Origin: an uncultured Eubacteriales bacterium
GTDB lineage: Bacteria; Bacillota; Clostridia; Lachnospirales; Lachnospiraceae
Assembly: GCA_900314565.1 (NCBI GenBank)
Contig: OMVU01000011.1
Location: forward strand, 1-64,000
Direction: 5' to 3'
DNA length: 64,000 nucleotides
The notes beneath the pieces were generated by a model that made no database searches, was not told the origin of the DNA, and worked only from the letters and a program-made list of their open reading frames with translations. Made by a program: the position numbers and the translations under genes. Shown here in pieces: positions 35,998-45,233 of this stretch; the stretch's first letter is position 1, and each line of letters opens with the position of its first letter.

Positions 35998-37062
35998 ATG
36001 AAAGCACTTGTACTTAACGATATAGCGGATATAAAACTTTGCGAAGTTCCGATTCCGGAGCCGGGGAGGGGAGAAGTGCTCCTGAAGGTCGAAGCGTGCG
36101 GAATCTGCAGCAGCGATTACAACAGGATCTATGTAGACGGTGCGCATCAGATGCCGCTGATCCCCGGACATGAATTTGTCGGGACTGTGACAGAGCTGGG
36201 ACCGGGCGTGCGTGAAGAACTTCTGGGCAAGCGCGCGGCAGTCTATCCGCTGCTCCCGTGCCGCCAGTGCGATTCATGCATGCGCGAGGAATATGAACTT
36301 TGCGGGCACTATGATTACTTCGGAACAAGACGGGACGGGGGCTTTGCGGAGTATGTTACCGTTCCGGTCTTTAACCTCGTGCTCATTCCCGAGGAAATGA
36401 ACAGCCTCGATGCCGTCATCTGTGAGCCGGCAGCGGTCTGCAGTCATGCCGTGCGGCTTTCCGGCCTTCAGCACGGTGATATTGCTGTCGTGATCGGAAC
36501 GGGGACGATGGCGTATCTGACGGCTCTGATTGCCAAGATCCGGGGCGCGGGCAAAGTGATCGTGATCGGACACAGTACGGAGAAGGTGAAGAGGATCTCA
36601 AAAGCGTGCGATCATGTCGTCAACGCGAAAATATGGGATCCGGAGGAGGCTGTCCATACTCTTACGGTCGGACATATGGCAGACGTCGTCTATGAGTGTG
36701 TCGGCAGTTCCGAATCTCTTGCCTATGCGATTGCGGTGGCCGGCGAGCAGACGAAAATTGTCGGGGTCGGGGAGCCGGACGGTGATATTACGATCGGGCA
36801 GAATCTGTACTGGAAGCTTCTGAGAAAAGAGATCCAGTTCCGGGGCCTGTGGAATTCAGGGTATAACTCCGGGAAGAATGACTGGACGAGGATCATCTCC
36901 TATATCAAAGAGGGTCTGATCGATCCGGGCGAAATTGTCTCGAATACATTTCCGCTGGAAAAGTATGAGGAGGCCATCGGCATGCTGCGGGGCGAGCAGG
37001 ATCATATGAAGATCGTTTTTGTACCTACAGGAAATGAGGAGCCGGAAGCCCCTGAAAAATGA
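35998..37062 (+). CDS. Zinc-dependent alcohol dehydrogenase (sorbitol/galactitol-1-P dehydrogenase-like)
   Basis: A 354-residue medium-chain dehydrogenase. Catalytic zinc ligands are Cys37 in GICSSD and the HE pair in PGHEF; the structural zinc lobe has four cysteines in CRQCDSCMREEYELC. The nucleotide-binding region has VIGTGTMAY, in which the last glycine of GxGxxG is replaced, and an acidic residue is not obvious after beta-2, so NAD versus NADP cannot be assigned. It most resembles polyol-phosphate dehydrogenases. CAGGAGG precedes the start. It is a single-gene unit. Confidence 0.88.
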   Translation: MKALVLNDIADIKLCEVPIPEPGRGEVLLKVEACGICSSDYNRIYVDGAHQMPLIPGHEFVGTVTELGPGVREELLGKRAAVYPLLPCRQCDSCMREEYELCGHYDYFGTRRDGGFAEYVTVPVFNLVLIPEEMNSLDAVICEPAAVCSHAVRLSGLQHGDIAVVIGTGTMAYLTALIAKIRGAGKVIVIGHSTEKVKRISKACDHVVNAKIWDPEEAVHTLTVGHMADVVYECVGSSESLAYAIAVAGEQTKIVGVGEPDGDITIGQNLYWKLLRKEIQFRGLWNSGYNSGKNDWTRIISYIKEGLIDPGEIVSNTFPLEKYEEAIGMLRGEQDHMKIVFVPTGNEEPEAPEK

Positions 37063-37071
37063 TCGTGTTCG

Positions 37072-37108
37072 AAAAAGAAAAGACAGCAGGAATCAGTTCC
37101 TGCTGTCC
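37072..37108 (-). terminator. Terminator of the 35-residue peptide gene
   Basis: Read on the minus strand, GACAGCAGGAA-CTGA-TTCCTGCTGTC is a perfect 11-bp stem with a 4-nt loop, followed by TTTTCTTTTTC. The loop contains the stop codon of the gene. Confidence 0.9.
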
Positions 37109-37200
37109 GCGATTGTTGACAGAAGTGCGAGTATGAGCATAAATACAAGGATTGCAATGCCAAGGATGGCATCCGTGGACTGCTGCTTTTTTTTGAACAT
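37093..37200 (-). CDS. 35-residue single-span membrane peptide
   Basis: A short gene encoding one hydrophobic span, ILGIAILVFMLILALL, at residues 13-28, preceded by a basic start (MFKKKQQ) and ending STIADSRN. This gives N-inside, C-outside. AAAGGAG is 9 nt upstream of ATG 37200, and a perfect intrinsic terminator overlaps its stop; together they argue that it is expressed. The function is unknown. It could be a regulatory membrane peptide or a small assembly factor; no toxin-antitoxin partner is seen. Confidence 0.7.
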   Translation of the reverse strand: MFKKKQQSTDAILGIAILVFMLILALLSTIADSRN

Positions 37201-37347
37201 GTGTATGCGCTCCTTTGTGTAAAATACGGCGAAGAAACTGCTGTAACAGCGTATCGCGCTGTCCCCGCACGAATGCACGCGGGGGCTTTGGTGACTGAAT
37301 TTATTATACTCAAAATCAGAGGAGGCGACAAGTAAAGGAGTTTAATA

Positions 37348-37893
37348 TTGAGGATAATTCGTAAATATTTCTGGTATCTTCCGGCGGTGGTCTGGATGTT
37401 CGTGATCTTTTCGTTTTCCGGACAGACAGCTTCGGTTTCCTCTGGGATATCGCTCAAGGTTACGTGGAAGATCGTTGACATCATCAGGATCCTCCGCGGC
37501 GGAGAAGGGATCGATACAGACTATCTTGTGGAAATCATGCATCCGTATGTGAGGAAATGCGCGCATATGGGAGAGTTCGGGGTCCTCTTCGTTCTTTTAT
37601 TTCTTTCATTTCTTGCTTCCACTGTGGCGACCCGGGCGATGGCAGCTGCAATCTTTGTGTCTTTTATCTATGCGTGCCTCGATGAATTCCACCAGACGAA
37701 GGTGGGGGGCCGGGCAGGCATGTTCACGGATGTCTGCGTAGATATGACCGGAGTCCTTGCCGCTGTCATGTTCGTGCTCATCGTCTATTCGTTCTGGCAG
37801 GTCAGTCATGAGCGGAAGATGGAGAGGAGGATCGCGGCGGAGCGAAGAAGGAACCGGATCGATCAGGGGCCGGCCGGGCGGAGACGGGCGTGA
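37348..37893 (+). CDS. VanZ family membrane protein
   Basis: A 181-residue VanZ-like protein with four predicted spans (about 8-25, 70-90, 97-115 and 130-150). The family signature is visible: FSFSGQTA early, RKCAHMGEFGVL near residue 72, and LDEFHQTKVGGRAGMFTDVCVDMTG split by a short loop. VanZ members relate to glycopeptide (teicoplanin) resistance in some enterococci, but most have no known role. It starts with TTG at 37348, seven bases after AAAGGAG. The tail is very basic (RRIAAERRRNR). Confidence 0.87.
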   Translation: MRIIRKYFWYLPAVVWMFVIFSFSGQTASVSSGISLKVTWKIVDIIRILRGGEGIDTDYLVEIMHPYVRKCAHMGEFGVLFVLLFLSFLASTVATRAMAAAIFVSFIYACLDEFHQTKVGGRAGMFTDVCVDMTGVLAAVMFVLIVYSFWQVSHERKMERRIAAERRRNRIDQGPAGRRRA

Positions 37894-38046
37894 GAGAAAA
37901 CCATGAACGTTTTCTTTGACAGGCAGGCAGCTTTATTATAAGATGACACAGGAGTGAAGGATTTTGCAGGATCCGGCTCATCGCTGAAGGGATAAGCAGG
38001 ATCTGCAGAGCTTTTGTCAGATTGCAGGGAAATACAGGAGAGAGCA

Positions 38047-39687
38047 ATGATTGCTGCTAACAATGTAACATATCGTGTTGGAAAGAAGGCGCTTTTCGAG
38101 GATGTCAATATCAAGTTCACGGAAGGCAACTGCTACGGTCTCATCGGTGCGAACGGCGCCGGAAAATCGACATTTCTGAAAATTCTTGACGGACAGCTCG
38201 AGACGACGAACGGGACCATTACGGTGACCCCGGGCGACCGGATCTCATTTCTCGAGCAGGACCATTTTAAATATGACGAGTATGATGTCCTCGATACGGT
38301 CATCATGGGCAACAGACGTCTTTATGATATCATGAAAGAAAAAGATGCCCTCTACATGAAGGAGGACTTCTCCGACGAGGACGGCATCCATGCGTCTGAG
38401 CTCGAGGCGGAGTTTGCGGATATGAACGGCTGGGAAGCGGAATCCGACGCGGAGAGCCTTCTGAACGGACTCGGGATCGAGACAGAGATGCATCATGAGA
38501 TCATGGGGACCCTCGACGGTCCGGTCAAGGTCAAGGTCCTCCTTGCGCAGGCACTTTTCGGGAACCCGGATATCCTGCTCCTCGACGAGCCGACTAACCA
38601 CCTGGACATGAGCGCCATCGAGTGGCTCGAGGAATTCCTGATCAACTTCAGCAATACGGTCATCGTGGTCTCGCATGACCGCTATTTCCTGAACAAGGTC
38701 TGCACGCACACAGCGGATATCGATTTCGGAAAGATCCGTCTCTACGCCGGAAATTATGATTTCTGGTTCGAGTCGTCCCAGCTGCTCATCAAGCAGATGA
38801 AGGAAGAGAACCGCAAGAAAGAGGAGAAGATCAAGGAGCTCCAGGAATTTATCTCCAGATTCTCCGCGAACGCCTCGAAGTCCAAACAGGCGACGTCCAG
38901 GAAGAGAGCACTTGAAAAAATCCAACTCGACGCCATGGTCCCGTCCAGCAGAAAGTATCCGTATATTGATTTCCGTCCGAACCGTGAGATCGGAAATGAC
39001 GTGCTCTTCGTCGAGCATCTCTCAAAGACGATCGACGGGGAAGTCATTTTCAAGGATCTGAACTTCATCATCAACCGCACCGATAAGGTGGCTTTTGTCG
39101 GCGGAAATGAGAAGGCGAAGACGACGCTCTTTGAAATCCTTATGGGAAACATGGAGCCTGACGAGGGATACTATAAGTGGGGGATCACGACGAGCAGGGC
39201 TTATTTCCCGCATGACTATAACGCTGAATTTGACAGCGACCTGACGATTGCCGACTGGCTGACCCAGTATTCGGAAAACAAAGACACGACCTATGTCCGG
39301 GGCTTCCTCGGCCGCATGCTGTTCGCCGGAGAGGACGGGATCAAGCGGGTCAGGGTACTGTCCGGTGGCGAGAAGGTCAGATGCCTGCTCTCGAAGATGA
39401 TGATCTCCGGGGCGAATGTTCTTATTTTTGACGAGCCTACGAACCATCTTGACATGGAGGCCATCACAGCCCTCAACAACGGGATGATCAAGTTCCCGGG
39501 CGTTCTTCTCTTCACATCCCACGATCATCAGATCGTGGAGACGACTGCGAACCGCATCATGGAGTTCCTGCCTGACGGAACTCTGATCGATAAGGTCGGA
39601 ACCTATGACGAATATCTCGCTTCGGATGTCATGGCGAAGAAGCGTCAGATCTATATTGCAAGTGAAGATCAGGAGGCTGATGACTGA
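38047..39687 (+). CDS. ykpA: ABC-F family ATPase, YkpA type
   Basis: A 546-residue soluble protein with two ABC domains and a linker, like Bacillus YkpA. Domain 1 (about 1-250) has a normal Walker A, GANGAGKST, but a degenerate signature (LDGPVKVK). Domain 2 (about 320-530) has an altered Walker A, GGNEKAKTT, but a normal LSGGE signature. Both Walker B motifs read FDEPTNHLD or LDEPTNHLD. The linker (about 255-310) is Lys/Glu-rich and binds the ribosome in other ABC-F proteins. It would act on translating ribosomes rather than as a transporter. CAGGAGAG precedes ATG 38047. Confidence 0.92.
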   Translation: MIAANNVTYRVGKKALFEDVNIKFTEGNCYGLIGANGAGKSTFLKILDGQLETTNGTITVTPGDRISFLEQDHFKYDEYDVLDTVIMGNRRLYDIMKEKDALYMKEDFSDEDGIHASELEAEFADMNGWEAESDAESLLNGLGIETEMHHEIMGTLDGPVKVKVLLAQALFGNPDILLLDEPTNHLDMSAIEWLEEFLINFSNTVIVVSHDRYFLNKVCTHTADIDFGKIRLYAGNYDFWFESSQLLIKQMKEENRKKEEKIKELQEFISRFSANASKSKQATSRKRALEKIQLDAMVPSSRKYPYIDFRPNREIGNDVLFVEHLSKTIDGEVIFKDLNFIINRTDKVAFVGGNEKAKTTLFEILMGNMEPDEGYYKWGITTSRAYFPHDYNAEFDSDLTIADWLTQYSENKDTTYVRGFLGRMLFAGEDGIKRVRVLSGGEKVRCLLSKMMISGANVLIFDEPTNHLDMEAITALNNGMIKFPGVLLFTSHDHQIVETTANRIMEFLPDGTLIDKVGTYDEYLASDVMAKKRQIYIASEDQEADD

Positions 39688-39786
39688 TCGGTCTTACGTG
39701 ATCTGCAGCGTGGAAAGAAATGTGGGAAATTCCCGGATCCGCCGCCTGCAGAAGCGTGGGTCTTTCCACATTGATGTAAAATATAC

Positions 39787-39840
39787 GGACCCGTTCCTGC
39801 GTGAGAATTCCTTATTCTCCCGCGGGGACGGGTCCTTTTT
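39787..39840 (+). terminator. Terminator after the ABC-F gene
   Basis: GGACCCGT (39787-39794) pairs with ACGGGTCC (39828-39835); an inner GAGAAT/ATTCTC stem extends it, and five T follow. Confidence 0.88.
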
Positions 39841-39973
39841 GGCAGGTATGAAGGCTCTTTTTCCGGAAGTACATTTAAAGAAAAGGCTCAGATAGAAAAG
39901 GAAATTGAGTTAGCTATTGCGAATTCGTATTCATTTTTATACAAGATTTTGTGCATTATTGACAGAACATACA

Positions 39974-40002
39974 TAGACATTCAATTTTGCGGGTGATATA
40001 AT
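39974..40002 (+). promoter_or_regulatory. Strong promoter of nifJ
   Basis: TAGACA (39974-39979), 17 bp, TATAAT (39997-40002) with a TG motif for an extended -10 (TGATATAAT). This is close to consensus and fits the codon bias of the gene, which looks highly expressed. Confidence 0.8.
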
Positions 40003-40040
40003 TTTGTCAGGCTTTTAAAAGAAAGCATGCGGTTTTTTGA

Positions 40041-40078
40041 GAGTAATGGGAGCCGTAATGCTTAATTTTGCATTACTC
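40041..40078 (+). promoter_or_regulatory. Competing hairpins before the nifJ ribosome binding site
   Basis: One 3' arm, GCATTACTC (40070-40078), can pair with either GAGTAATG (40041-40048) or GTAATGC (40055-40061). Both pairings end two bases before AAGGAGG. They are mutually exclusive and may set translation or mRNA stability. Confidence 0.5.
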
Positions 40079-40091
40079 AAGGAGGTAATAT

Positions 40092-43000
40092 ATGGATAAC
40101 AGAAAATGGCTGACCATGGATGGTAACGAGGCCGCTGCGCATGCGTCCTATGCGTTCACCGAAGTCGCTACCATCTTTCCGATCACACCGTCATCTGTCA
40201 TGCCCGAGCATGTCGATGAGTGGGCTACGGCAGGAAGAAAGAACATCTTCGGGACAGAAGTACAGGTCACCGAGATGCAGTCCGAGGCAGGCGCTGCAGG
40301 TGCTTTCCACGGCTCTCTTGCTGCAGGCGCTATGACAACTACCTACACTGCTTCCCAGGGACTTCTTCTTATGATCCCGGATATCTACAAGGTAGCCGGC
40401 GAGCAGCTCCCGGGCGTCCTTCATGTTTCTGCACGTGCGCTCGCATCCCACGCACTCTCGATCTTCGGTGATCACTCTGACGTCTATGCATGTCGTCAGA
40501 CAGGTGCCTGCATGCTCTGCGAATCTTCCGTACAGGAAGTTATGGACCTTGCACCGGTAGCACATATGGCAGCTGTAGAAGGCAGCCTTCCTTTCATTAA
40601 CTTCTTCGATGGTTTCCGTACATCACACGAGATCCAGAAGATCCGTACATGGGATTATGCTGATCTGAACGAGATGGTCGATCATGAAGCGATCCAGAAA
40701 TTCCGCGATCATGCTCTGAATCCGAATCATCCGTGCCAGAGAGGCTCCGCTCAGAACCCGGATATCTTCTTCCAGGCTCGTGAAGCATGCAACTCTGCAT
40801 ATGATAAGATGCCGGCAATCGTTGAGAAGTACATGAACAAGATCAACGAGAAGATCGGTACGAACTACAGCCTCTTCAACTATTATGGCGATCCGGAAGC
40901 GGAATCCGTCATCATCGCTATGGGCTCCGTCTGCGAGACGATCGATGAGACCATCGATTATATGCGCGAGAAGGAAGGGGCCAAGGTCGGTGTCATCAAA
41001 GTCAGACTGTATCGTCCGTTCTGCAACGATGCACTTCTTGCAGCGATCCCGAAGACCGCAAAGGTCATCAACGTCCTCGACAGGACAAAGGAACCGGGCG
41101 CTGCCGGCGAGCCGCTTTACCTCGACGTTGTCTCCGCACTCTTTGATTCCGAGTTCAAGAACGTCAAAGTCAATTCCGGACGCTATGGTCTCGGCTCCAA
41201 GGATACGGATCCGGCACAGATCAAGGCTGTCTTTGAAAATGTTGACAAGAAGCGCTTCACGCTCGGTATCGAAGATGATGTCACGAACCTGTCCCTGAAG
41301 ACCGGTCCGAAGTTCGTCGCGACACCGGAAGGCACAGTGAACTGCAAGTTCTGGGGACTTGGTGCTGACGGTACTGTCGGTGCGAACAAGAACTCCATCA
41401 AGATCATCGGCGACAACACTGACATGTACGCGCAGGCTTACTTTGATTATGACTCCAAGAAGTCCGGCGGTGTCACGATGTCCCACCTCCGCTTCGGCAA
41501 GAAGCCGATCAAGTCCACATATCTCATCCGCAAGGCTGACTTCGTGGCATGCCACAATCCGGCATACGTCCGCAAGTTCAACATGGCGCAGGAGATCGTA
41601 GACGGCGGAACATTCCTTCTCAATTGCGCATGGTCAGATGAGGAGATCGGCCAGCATCTTCCGGGCCAGATGAAGAAATTCATGGCTGAGCACGATATCA
41701 AGTTCTATGTCATCGACGGTGTCAAGATCGGTATCGCTGTAGGCATGGGCCCGACACGTATCAACACGATCCTTCAGTCCGCATTCTTCAAACTGGCGAA
41801 CATCATTCCGGAAGAGGACGCTATCCGTCTTATGAAGGAAGCTGCACAGAAGACCTACGGCCGCAAGGGACAGGATATTGTCGAGAAGAACTGGGCTGCG
41901 ATCGAAGAAGGCGCTAAGCAGGTCCGCAAGTTCGAAGTACCGGCTGAGTGGGCAAACTGCGAAGATGAAGGCCTTGATTACAAGGAAGTCACAGAAGGCA
42001 GAGAAGACGTCGTCAAGTTCGTCAACACAGTACAGAACGCTGTCTCCGCACAGGAAGGCAACAACCTGCCGGTTTCCGCATTCCTTGATTATGTAGACGG
42101 CTCCACACCGTCCGGCTCCTCCGCATACGAGAAGCGCGGTATCGCTGTCAATATCCCGAAGTGGGATCCGAACAACTGCATCCAGTGCGGCAGATGCTCC
42201 TATGTCTGCCCGCATGCTGTAATCCGTACATTTGCTCTTACCGATGAGGAAGTTGCGAACGCTCCGGAAGGCCTTCAGACACTTCCGCTCATGGGTATCA
42301 AAGAGCCTGCATACAAGTTTACGATCGGTATCTCCGGACTTGACTGCACGGGCTGCGGCTCCTGCGCAAATGTCTGCCCGGGCAAGAAGGGCGCAAAGGC
42401 TCTCGAGATGGTCAACATGGAAGCGAACGTCGACGCTGTACAGCCGTACTTCGATTACCTTGTAAAGACTCCGGTCAAGAACGATGTCGTTGCGAAGTTC
42501 AAAGAAGCTACAGTCAAGGGCAGCCAGTTCAAGCAGCCGCTGCTTGAGTTCTCCGGCGCATGCGCAGGCTGCGGCGAGACTCCGTACGCTAAGCTGATCA
42601 CACAGCTCTTCGGCGACAGAATGTACATCGCGAACGCGACAGGCTGCTCCTCCATCTGGGGCAACAGCTCACCGTCCACACCGTACACTGTTACACCGGA
42701 AGGCAAGGGCCCGGCATGGGATAACTCCCTGTTCGAGGACAACGCTGAGTTCGGTTACGGTATGTTCCTTGCTCAGAAGGCAGTCCGTGAAGGCCTCAAG
42801 GCTCACGTTGAGAACATTGTCGCAGAAGGCGGCAAGGGCGCAGCGGAAGGCCAGGCTTGGCTCGATACATACAAGAAGGGTGCTGAGAACGGAACAGCAA
42901 CAGATGCACTGGTTGCAGCTCTTGCTGACGTCGATTCCGCGGATGCAAAGGAAATCATCGCAAAGAAGGACTTCCTGGCTAAGAAGAGCCAGTGGATCTT

Positions 43001-43643
43001 CGGTGGTGACGGCTGGGCATATGATATCGGATACGGCGGTGTAGACCATGTTCTCGCTTCCGGCCGTGATGTCAACATCATGGTATTCGATACAGAAGTT
43101 TACTCCAACACAGGCGGACAGGCTTCCAAGGCTACGAGAACAGGTGCTGTCGCTCAGTTCGCAGCAGCCGGCAAGGAGACCAAGAAGAAAGACCTCGCAG
43201 GCATGGCCATCACATACGGATACGTATATGTTGCTCATATCTCGATCGGTGCTGACTTCAACCAGGCTGTCAAGGCAATCGCTGAGGCAGAAGCTTATGA
43301 CGGACCGTCCCTGATCATCGCTTACGCTCCGTGTATCAACCACGGTATCCGCAAGGGTATGGGCAAGTCCATCACAGAGGAAGAGCTCGCTGTGAAGGCC
43401 GGCTACTGGTTCAACTTCCGCTTCAACCCGGATCTCGCAAAGGAAGGAAAGGCTGCATTCAGTCTTGATTCCAAGGCTCCGACAGAGTCCTATCAGGACT
43501 TCCTGGCAGGCGAAGTTCGTTACACATCTCTTATGCGCGCAAATCCGGAACGCGCGAAGGAACTCTTCGCAAGATCCGAGCAGGAGTGCAAGGAGCGTTT
43601 CGAATACCTGCAGAAGCTGGTCGAGGTCTACAAGGCTCAGTAA
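40092..43643 (+). CDS. nifJ: Pyruvate:ferredoxin (flavodoxin) oxidoreductase
   Basis: A 1183-residue single-chain enzyme that oxidises pyruvate to acetyl-CoA and CO2 and reduces ferredoxin, central to anaerobic sugar metabolism. Order: pyrimidine-binding domain I (about 1-250), domain II with the CoA-binding region, domain III (gamma, about 420-630), two [4Fe-4S] motifs, CIQCGRCSYVCPHA and CTGCGSCANVCPG (about 697-760), and the TPP domain with GDGWAYDIGYGG and YSNTGGQASKAT. Further cluster ligands are in CAGCGE. AAGGAGGTAATAT precedes the ATG. Codon use is more biased than in its neighbours, in keeping with high expression. Confidence 0.97.
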   Translation: MDNRKWLTMDGNEAAAHASYAFTEVATIFPITPSSVMPEHVDEWATAGRKNIFGTEVQVTEMQSEAGAAGAFHGSLAAGAMTTTYTASQGLLLMIPDIYKVAGEQLPGVLHVSARALASHALSIFGDHSDVYACRQTGACMLCESSVQEVMDLAPVAHMAAVEGSLPFINFFDGFRTSHEIQKIRTWDYADLNEMVDHEAIQKFRDHALNPNHPCQRGSAQNPDIFFQAREACNSAYDKMPAIVEKYMNKINEKIGTNYSLFNYYGDPEAESVIIAMGSVCETIDETIDYMREKEGAKVGVIKVRLYRPFCNDALLAAIPKTAKVINVLDRTKEPGAAGEPLYLDVVSALFDSEFKNVKVNSGRYGLGSKDTDPAQIKAVFENVDKKRFTLGIEDDVTNLSLKTGPKFVATPEGTVNCKFWGLGADGTVGANKNSIKIIGDNTDMYAQAYFDYDSKKSGGVTMSHLRFGKKPIKSTYLIRKADFVACHNPAYVRKFNMAQEIVDGGTFLLNCAWSDEEIGQHLPGQMKKFMAEHDIKFYVIDGVKIGIAVGMGPTRINTILQSAFFKLANIIPEEDAIRLMKEAAQKTYGRKGQDIVEKNWAAIEEGAKQVRKFEVPAEWANCEDEGLDYKEVTEGREDVVKFVNTVQNAVSAQEGNNLPVSAFLDYVDGSTPSGSSAYEKRGIAVNIPKWDPNNCIQCGRCSYVCPHAVIRTFALTDEEVANAPEGLQTLPLMGIKEPAYKFTIGISGLDCTGCGSCANVCPGKKGAKALEMVNMEANVDAVQPYFDYLVKTPVKNDVVAKFKEATVKGSQFKQPLLEFSGACAGCGETPYAKLITQLFGDRMYIANATGCSSIWGNSSPSTPYTVTPEGKGPAWDNSLFEDNAEFGYGMFLAQKAVREGLKAHVENIVAEGGKGAAEGQAWLDTYKKGAENGTATDALVAALADVDSADAKEIIAKKDFLAKKSQWIFGGDGWAYDIGYGGVDHVLASGRDVNIMVFDTEVYSNTGGQASKATRTGAVAQFAAAGKETKKKDLAGMAITYGYVYVAHISIGADFNQAVKAIAEAEAYDGPSLIIAYAPCINHGIRKGMGKSITEEELAVKAGYWFNFRFNPDLAKEGKAAFSLDSKAPTESYQDFLAGEVRYTSLMRANPERAKELFARSEQECKERFEYLQKLVEVYKAQ

Positions 43644-43716
43644 GCAGCAAAAGAGCTGCAGACTGGTTGACAGGACCTGTTACATATAGGTTCTGTCAGG
43701 GTAACTGAAAGGTTCC

Positions 43717-43759
43717 AAAAGGGATTTCCCTGTGGCGTAAGCCGGGGAAATCCCTTTTT
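43717..43759 (+). terminator. Terminator after nifJ
   Basis: AAAGGGATTTCCC pairs with GGGAAATCCCTTT around a loop that itself holds GGC/GCC, followed by a T run. Confidence 0.92.
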
Positions 43760-43900
43760 CTCATGCTTGAAGTACCATCCGATATGAGGGATAATAGAAG
43801 TATGGTTATGAGATAAAGCAGACAGAGTGTCACTGGATGAACCGCTCAGTATGCGGTGGAAGGCAGCAGGGATTTCTATCCGGCTGCTGAATGGAGTTTA

Positions 43901-44359
43901 ATGGATAGAGAAAAGCAGGTGCCGGAGTCGATCCGACAGGCGGAATTGGATTTTCATTTTGTACCGGAGATGACGAAAGAGGAGGCGCTCATGTATGCGC
44001 CGCTCACTCTGGCCTTTCTGGGAGATGCCGTGTATGAGCTCGCAATCAGGACGGACCTTGTACAGGAAGCAGACCGCAGTCCGAATATGCTGAACAGGCT
44101 GTCAAGCGCTCTTGCAAAAGCCGGTGCACAGTCAATAGCGATGGAGGCGATCGAGCCGATCCTTAATGAGGATGAGTTATCGGTGTACCGGCGGGGGAGA
44201 AATGCGAAATCCCACACAATGGCCAAAAATGCAACGGTCATCGACTACAGGCGGGCGACGGGGTTTGAAGCCCTGATCGGCTACCTGTATCTGACGGGAC
44301 AGAAAGAACGATATTTAGAGCTTATCAGGATCGGAGTGGAAAAGAATGAGCAGGGATAA
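43901..44359 (+). CDS. mrnC: Mini-ribonuclease III
   Basis: A 152-residue RNase III-type domain with no dsRNA-binding domain. The signature segment, LAFLGDAVYELAIR, carries the acidic catalytic pair; a second acidic/Glu segment is in TGFEALIGYLYL. Mini-III matures 23S rRNA in Firmicutes. ATG 43901 follows TGGAGTTTA. Its end overlaps rlmB by 14 bp, and sigH follows, as in Bacillus (where yacP is also inserted; that gene is missing here). Confidence 0.92.
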   Translation: MDREKQVPESIRQAELDFHFVPEMTKEEALMYAPLTLAFLGDAVYELAIRTDLVQEADRSPNMLNRLSSALAKAGAQSIAMEAIEPILNEDELSVYRRGRNAKSHTMAKNATVIDYRRATGFEALIGYLYLTGQKERYLELIRIGVEKNEQG

Positions 44360-45206
44360 TAACAGAAAAACAGCGGGAGACCGCAGAAAAGACGGAACGT
44401 TTGGTCATTCCGAGAGAAAGACAGCACAGTCTGCGGATAAATATACGCGGAAGTCCGAGGTGCTTTCCGAGGAGGAGCTTTCCGGCAGGATCGAAGGGCG
44501 GAATGCGGTGATCGAAGCCTACCGGTCAGGCCGAACGATCGATAAGCTTTTTGTTTTGGAAGATAATCACGACGGGCCGGTCAGCACTATTCTCCGGGAG
44601 GCGAAAAAGGCCGGGACCTATGTGAATTTTGTCTCGAAGGAGAGGCTCAATGAGATGTCTCTTACAGGACATCATCAGGGAGTCATTGCCCAGGCAGCGG
44701 CATTTGCCTATGCGGAGACGGAAGACATCTTAAAGAAGGCGGAGGAGCTTCAGGAGCCTCCCTTCATTGTGCTTCTTGACGGAATTGAGGATCCTCATAA
44801 TCTCGGCGCGATCATTCGTACCGCCTGTCAGGCAGGTGCCCACGGTGTGATCATCCCGAAACACAGGGCTTCGGGTCTCACGCCTGTCGCTGTGAGAGCG
44901 TCTGCGGGAGCCGTCAATCACATCCCTGTAGCGAGGGTCGCTAATATCGGAAGGGAAATCGAAAAGCTGAAGGAGAAAGGTCTCTGGTTCGTCTGTGCGG
45001 ATATGGACGGAAAGCGGATGTATGACCTTCCGCTCACCGGTCCGATCGGTCTTGTCGTCGGGAACGAGGGGAGCGGGATATCCCGTCTTGTGAAGGAAAA
45101 GTGTGATTATGTCGCGGCAATTCCGATGACGGGGAAGATCGACTCTCTGAATGCCTCTGTTGCGGCGGGGGTTCTCATGTATGAGATCGTCCGGCAGAGG
45201 GGCTGA
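44346..45206 (+). CDS. rlmB: 23S rRNA (guanosine-2'-O-)-methyltransferase RlmB, TrmH family
   Basis: A 286-residue SpoU/TrmH methyltransferase. A basic disordered N-terminus (about 1-45) precedes a substrate-binding domain (IEGRNAVIEAYRS) and the SPOUT knot with motifs NLGAIIRTA, LVVGNEGSGI and SLNASVAAGVLMYEI. It would methylate the 23S rRNA G2251 position (E. coli numbering) in the peptidyl-transferase loop. Its start lies within mrnC, and sigH is 27 bp downstream. Confidence 0.92.
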   Translation: MSRDNNRKTAGDRRKDGTFGHSERKTAQSADKYTRKSEVLSEEELSGRIEGRNAVIEAYRSGRTIDKLFVLEDNHDGPVSTILREAKKAGTYVNFVSKERLNEMSLTGHHQGVIAQAAAFAYAETEDILKKAEELQEPPFIVLLDGIEDPHNLGAIIRTACQAGAHGVIIPKHRASGLTPVAVRASAGAVNHIPVARVANIGREIEKLKEKGLWFVCADMDGKRMYDLPLTGPIGLVVGNEGSGISRLVKEKCDYVAAIPMTGKIDSLNASVAAGVLMYEIVRQRG

Positions 45207-45233
45207 ACGTAGAATAACTGTCAGAGGTGGCAT

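Larger units (their letters stand above)
39688..40091 (+). other. 404-bp intergenic region before nifJ
   Basis: Contents in order: a possible long-range stem (GTGGAAAGA 39710-39718 with TCTTTCCAC 39761-39769), a strong terminator (39787-39840), an AT-rich stretch, the nifJ promoter (39974-40002) and the nifJ leader hairpins (40041-40078). A short open frame over 39688-39895 has no ribosome binding site of its own and overlaps the terminator, so I do not call it. Confidence 0.6.

Noticed and set aside
39605-39895. 96-codon plus-strand frame after the ABC-F gene
   Set aside because: It overlaps the end of the ABC-F gene and a strong terminator and has no ribosome binding site.
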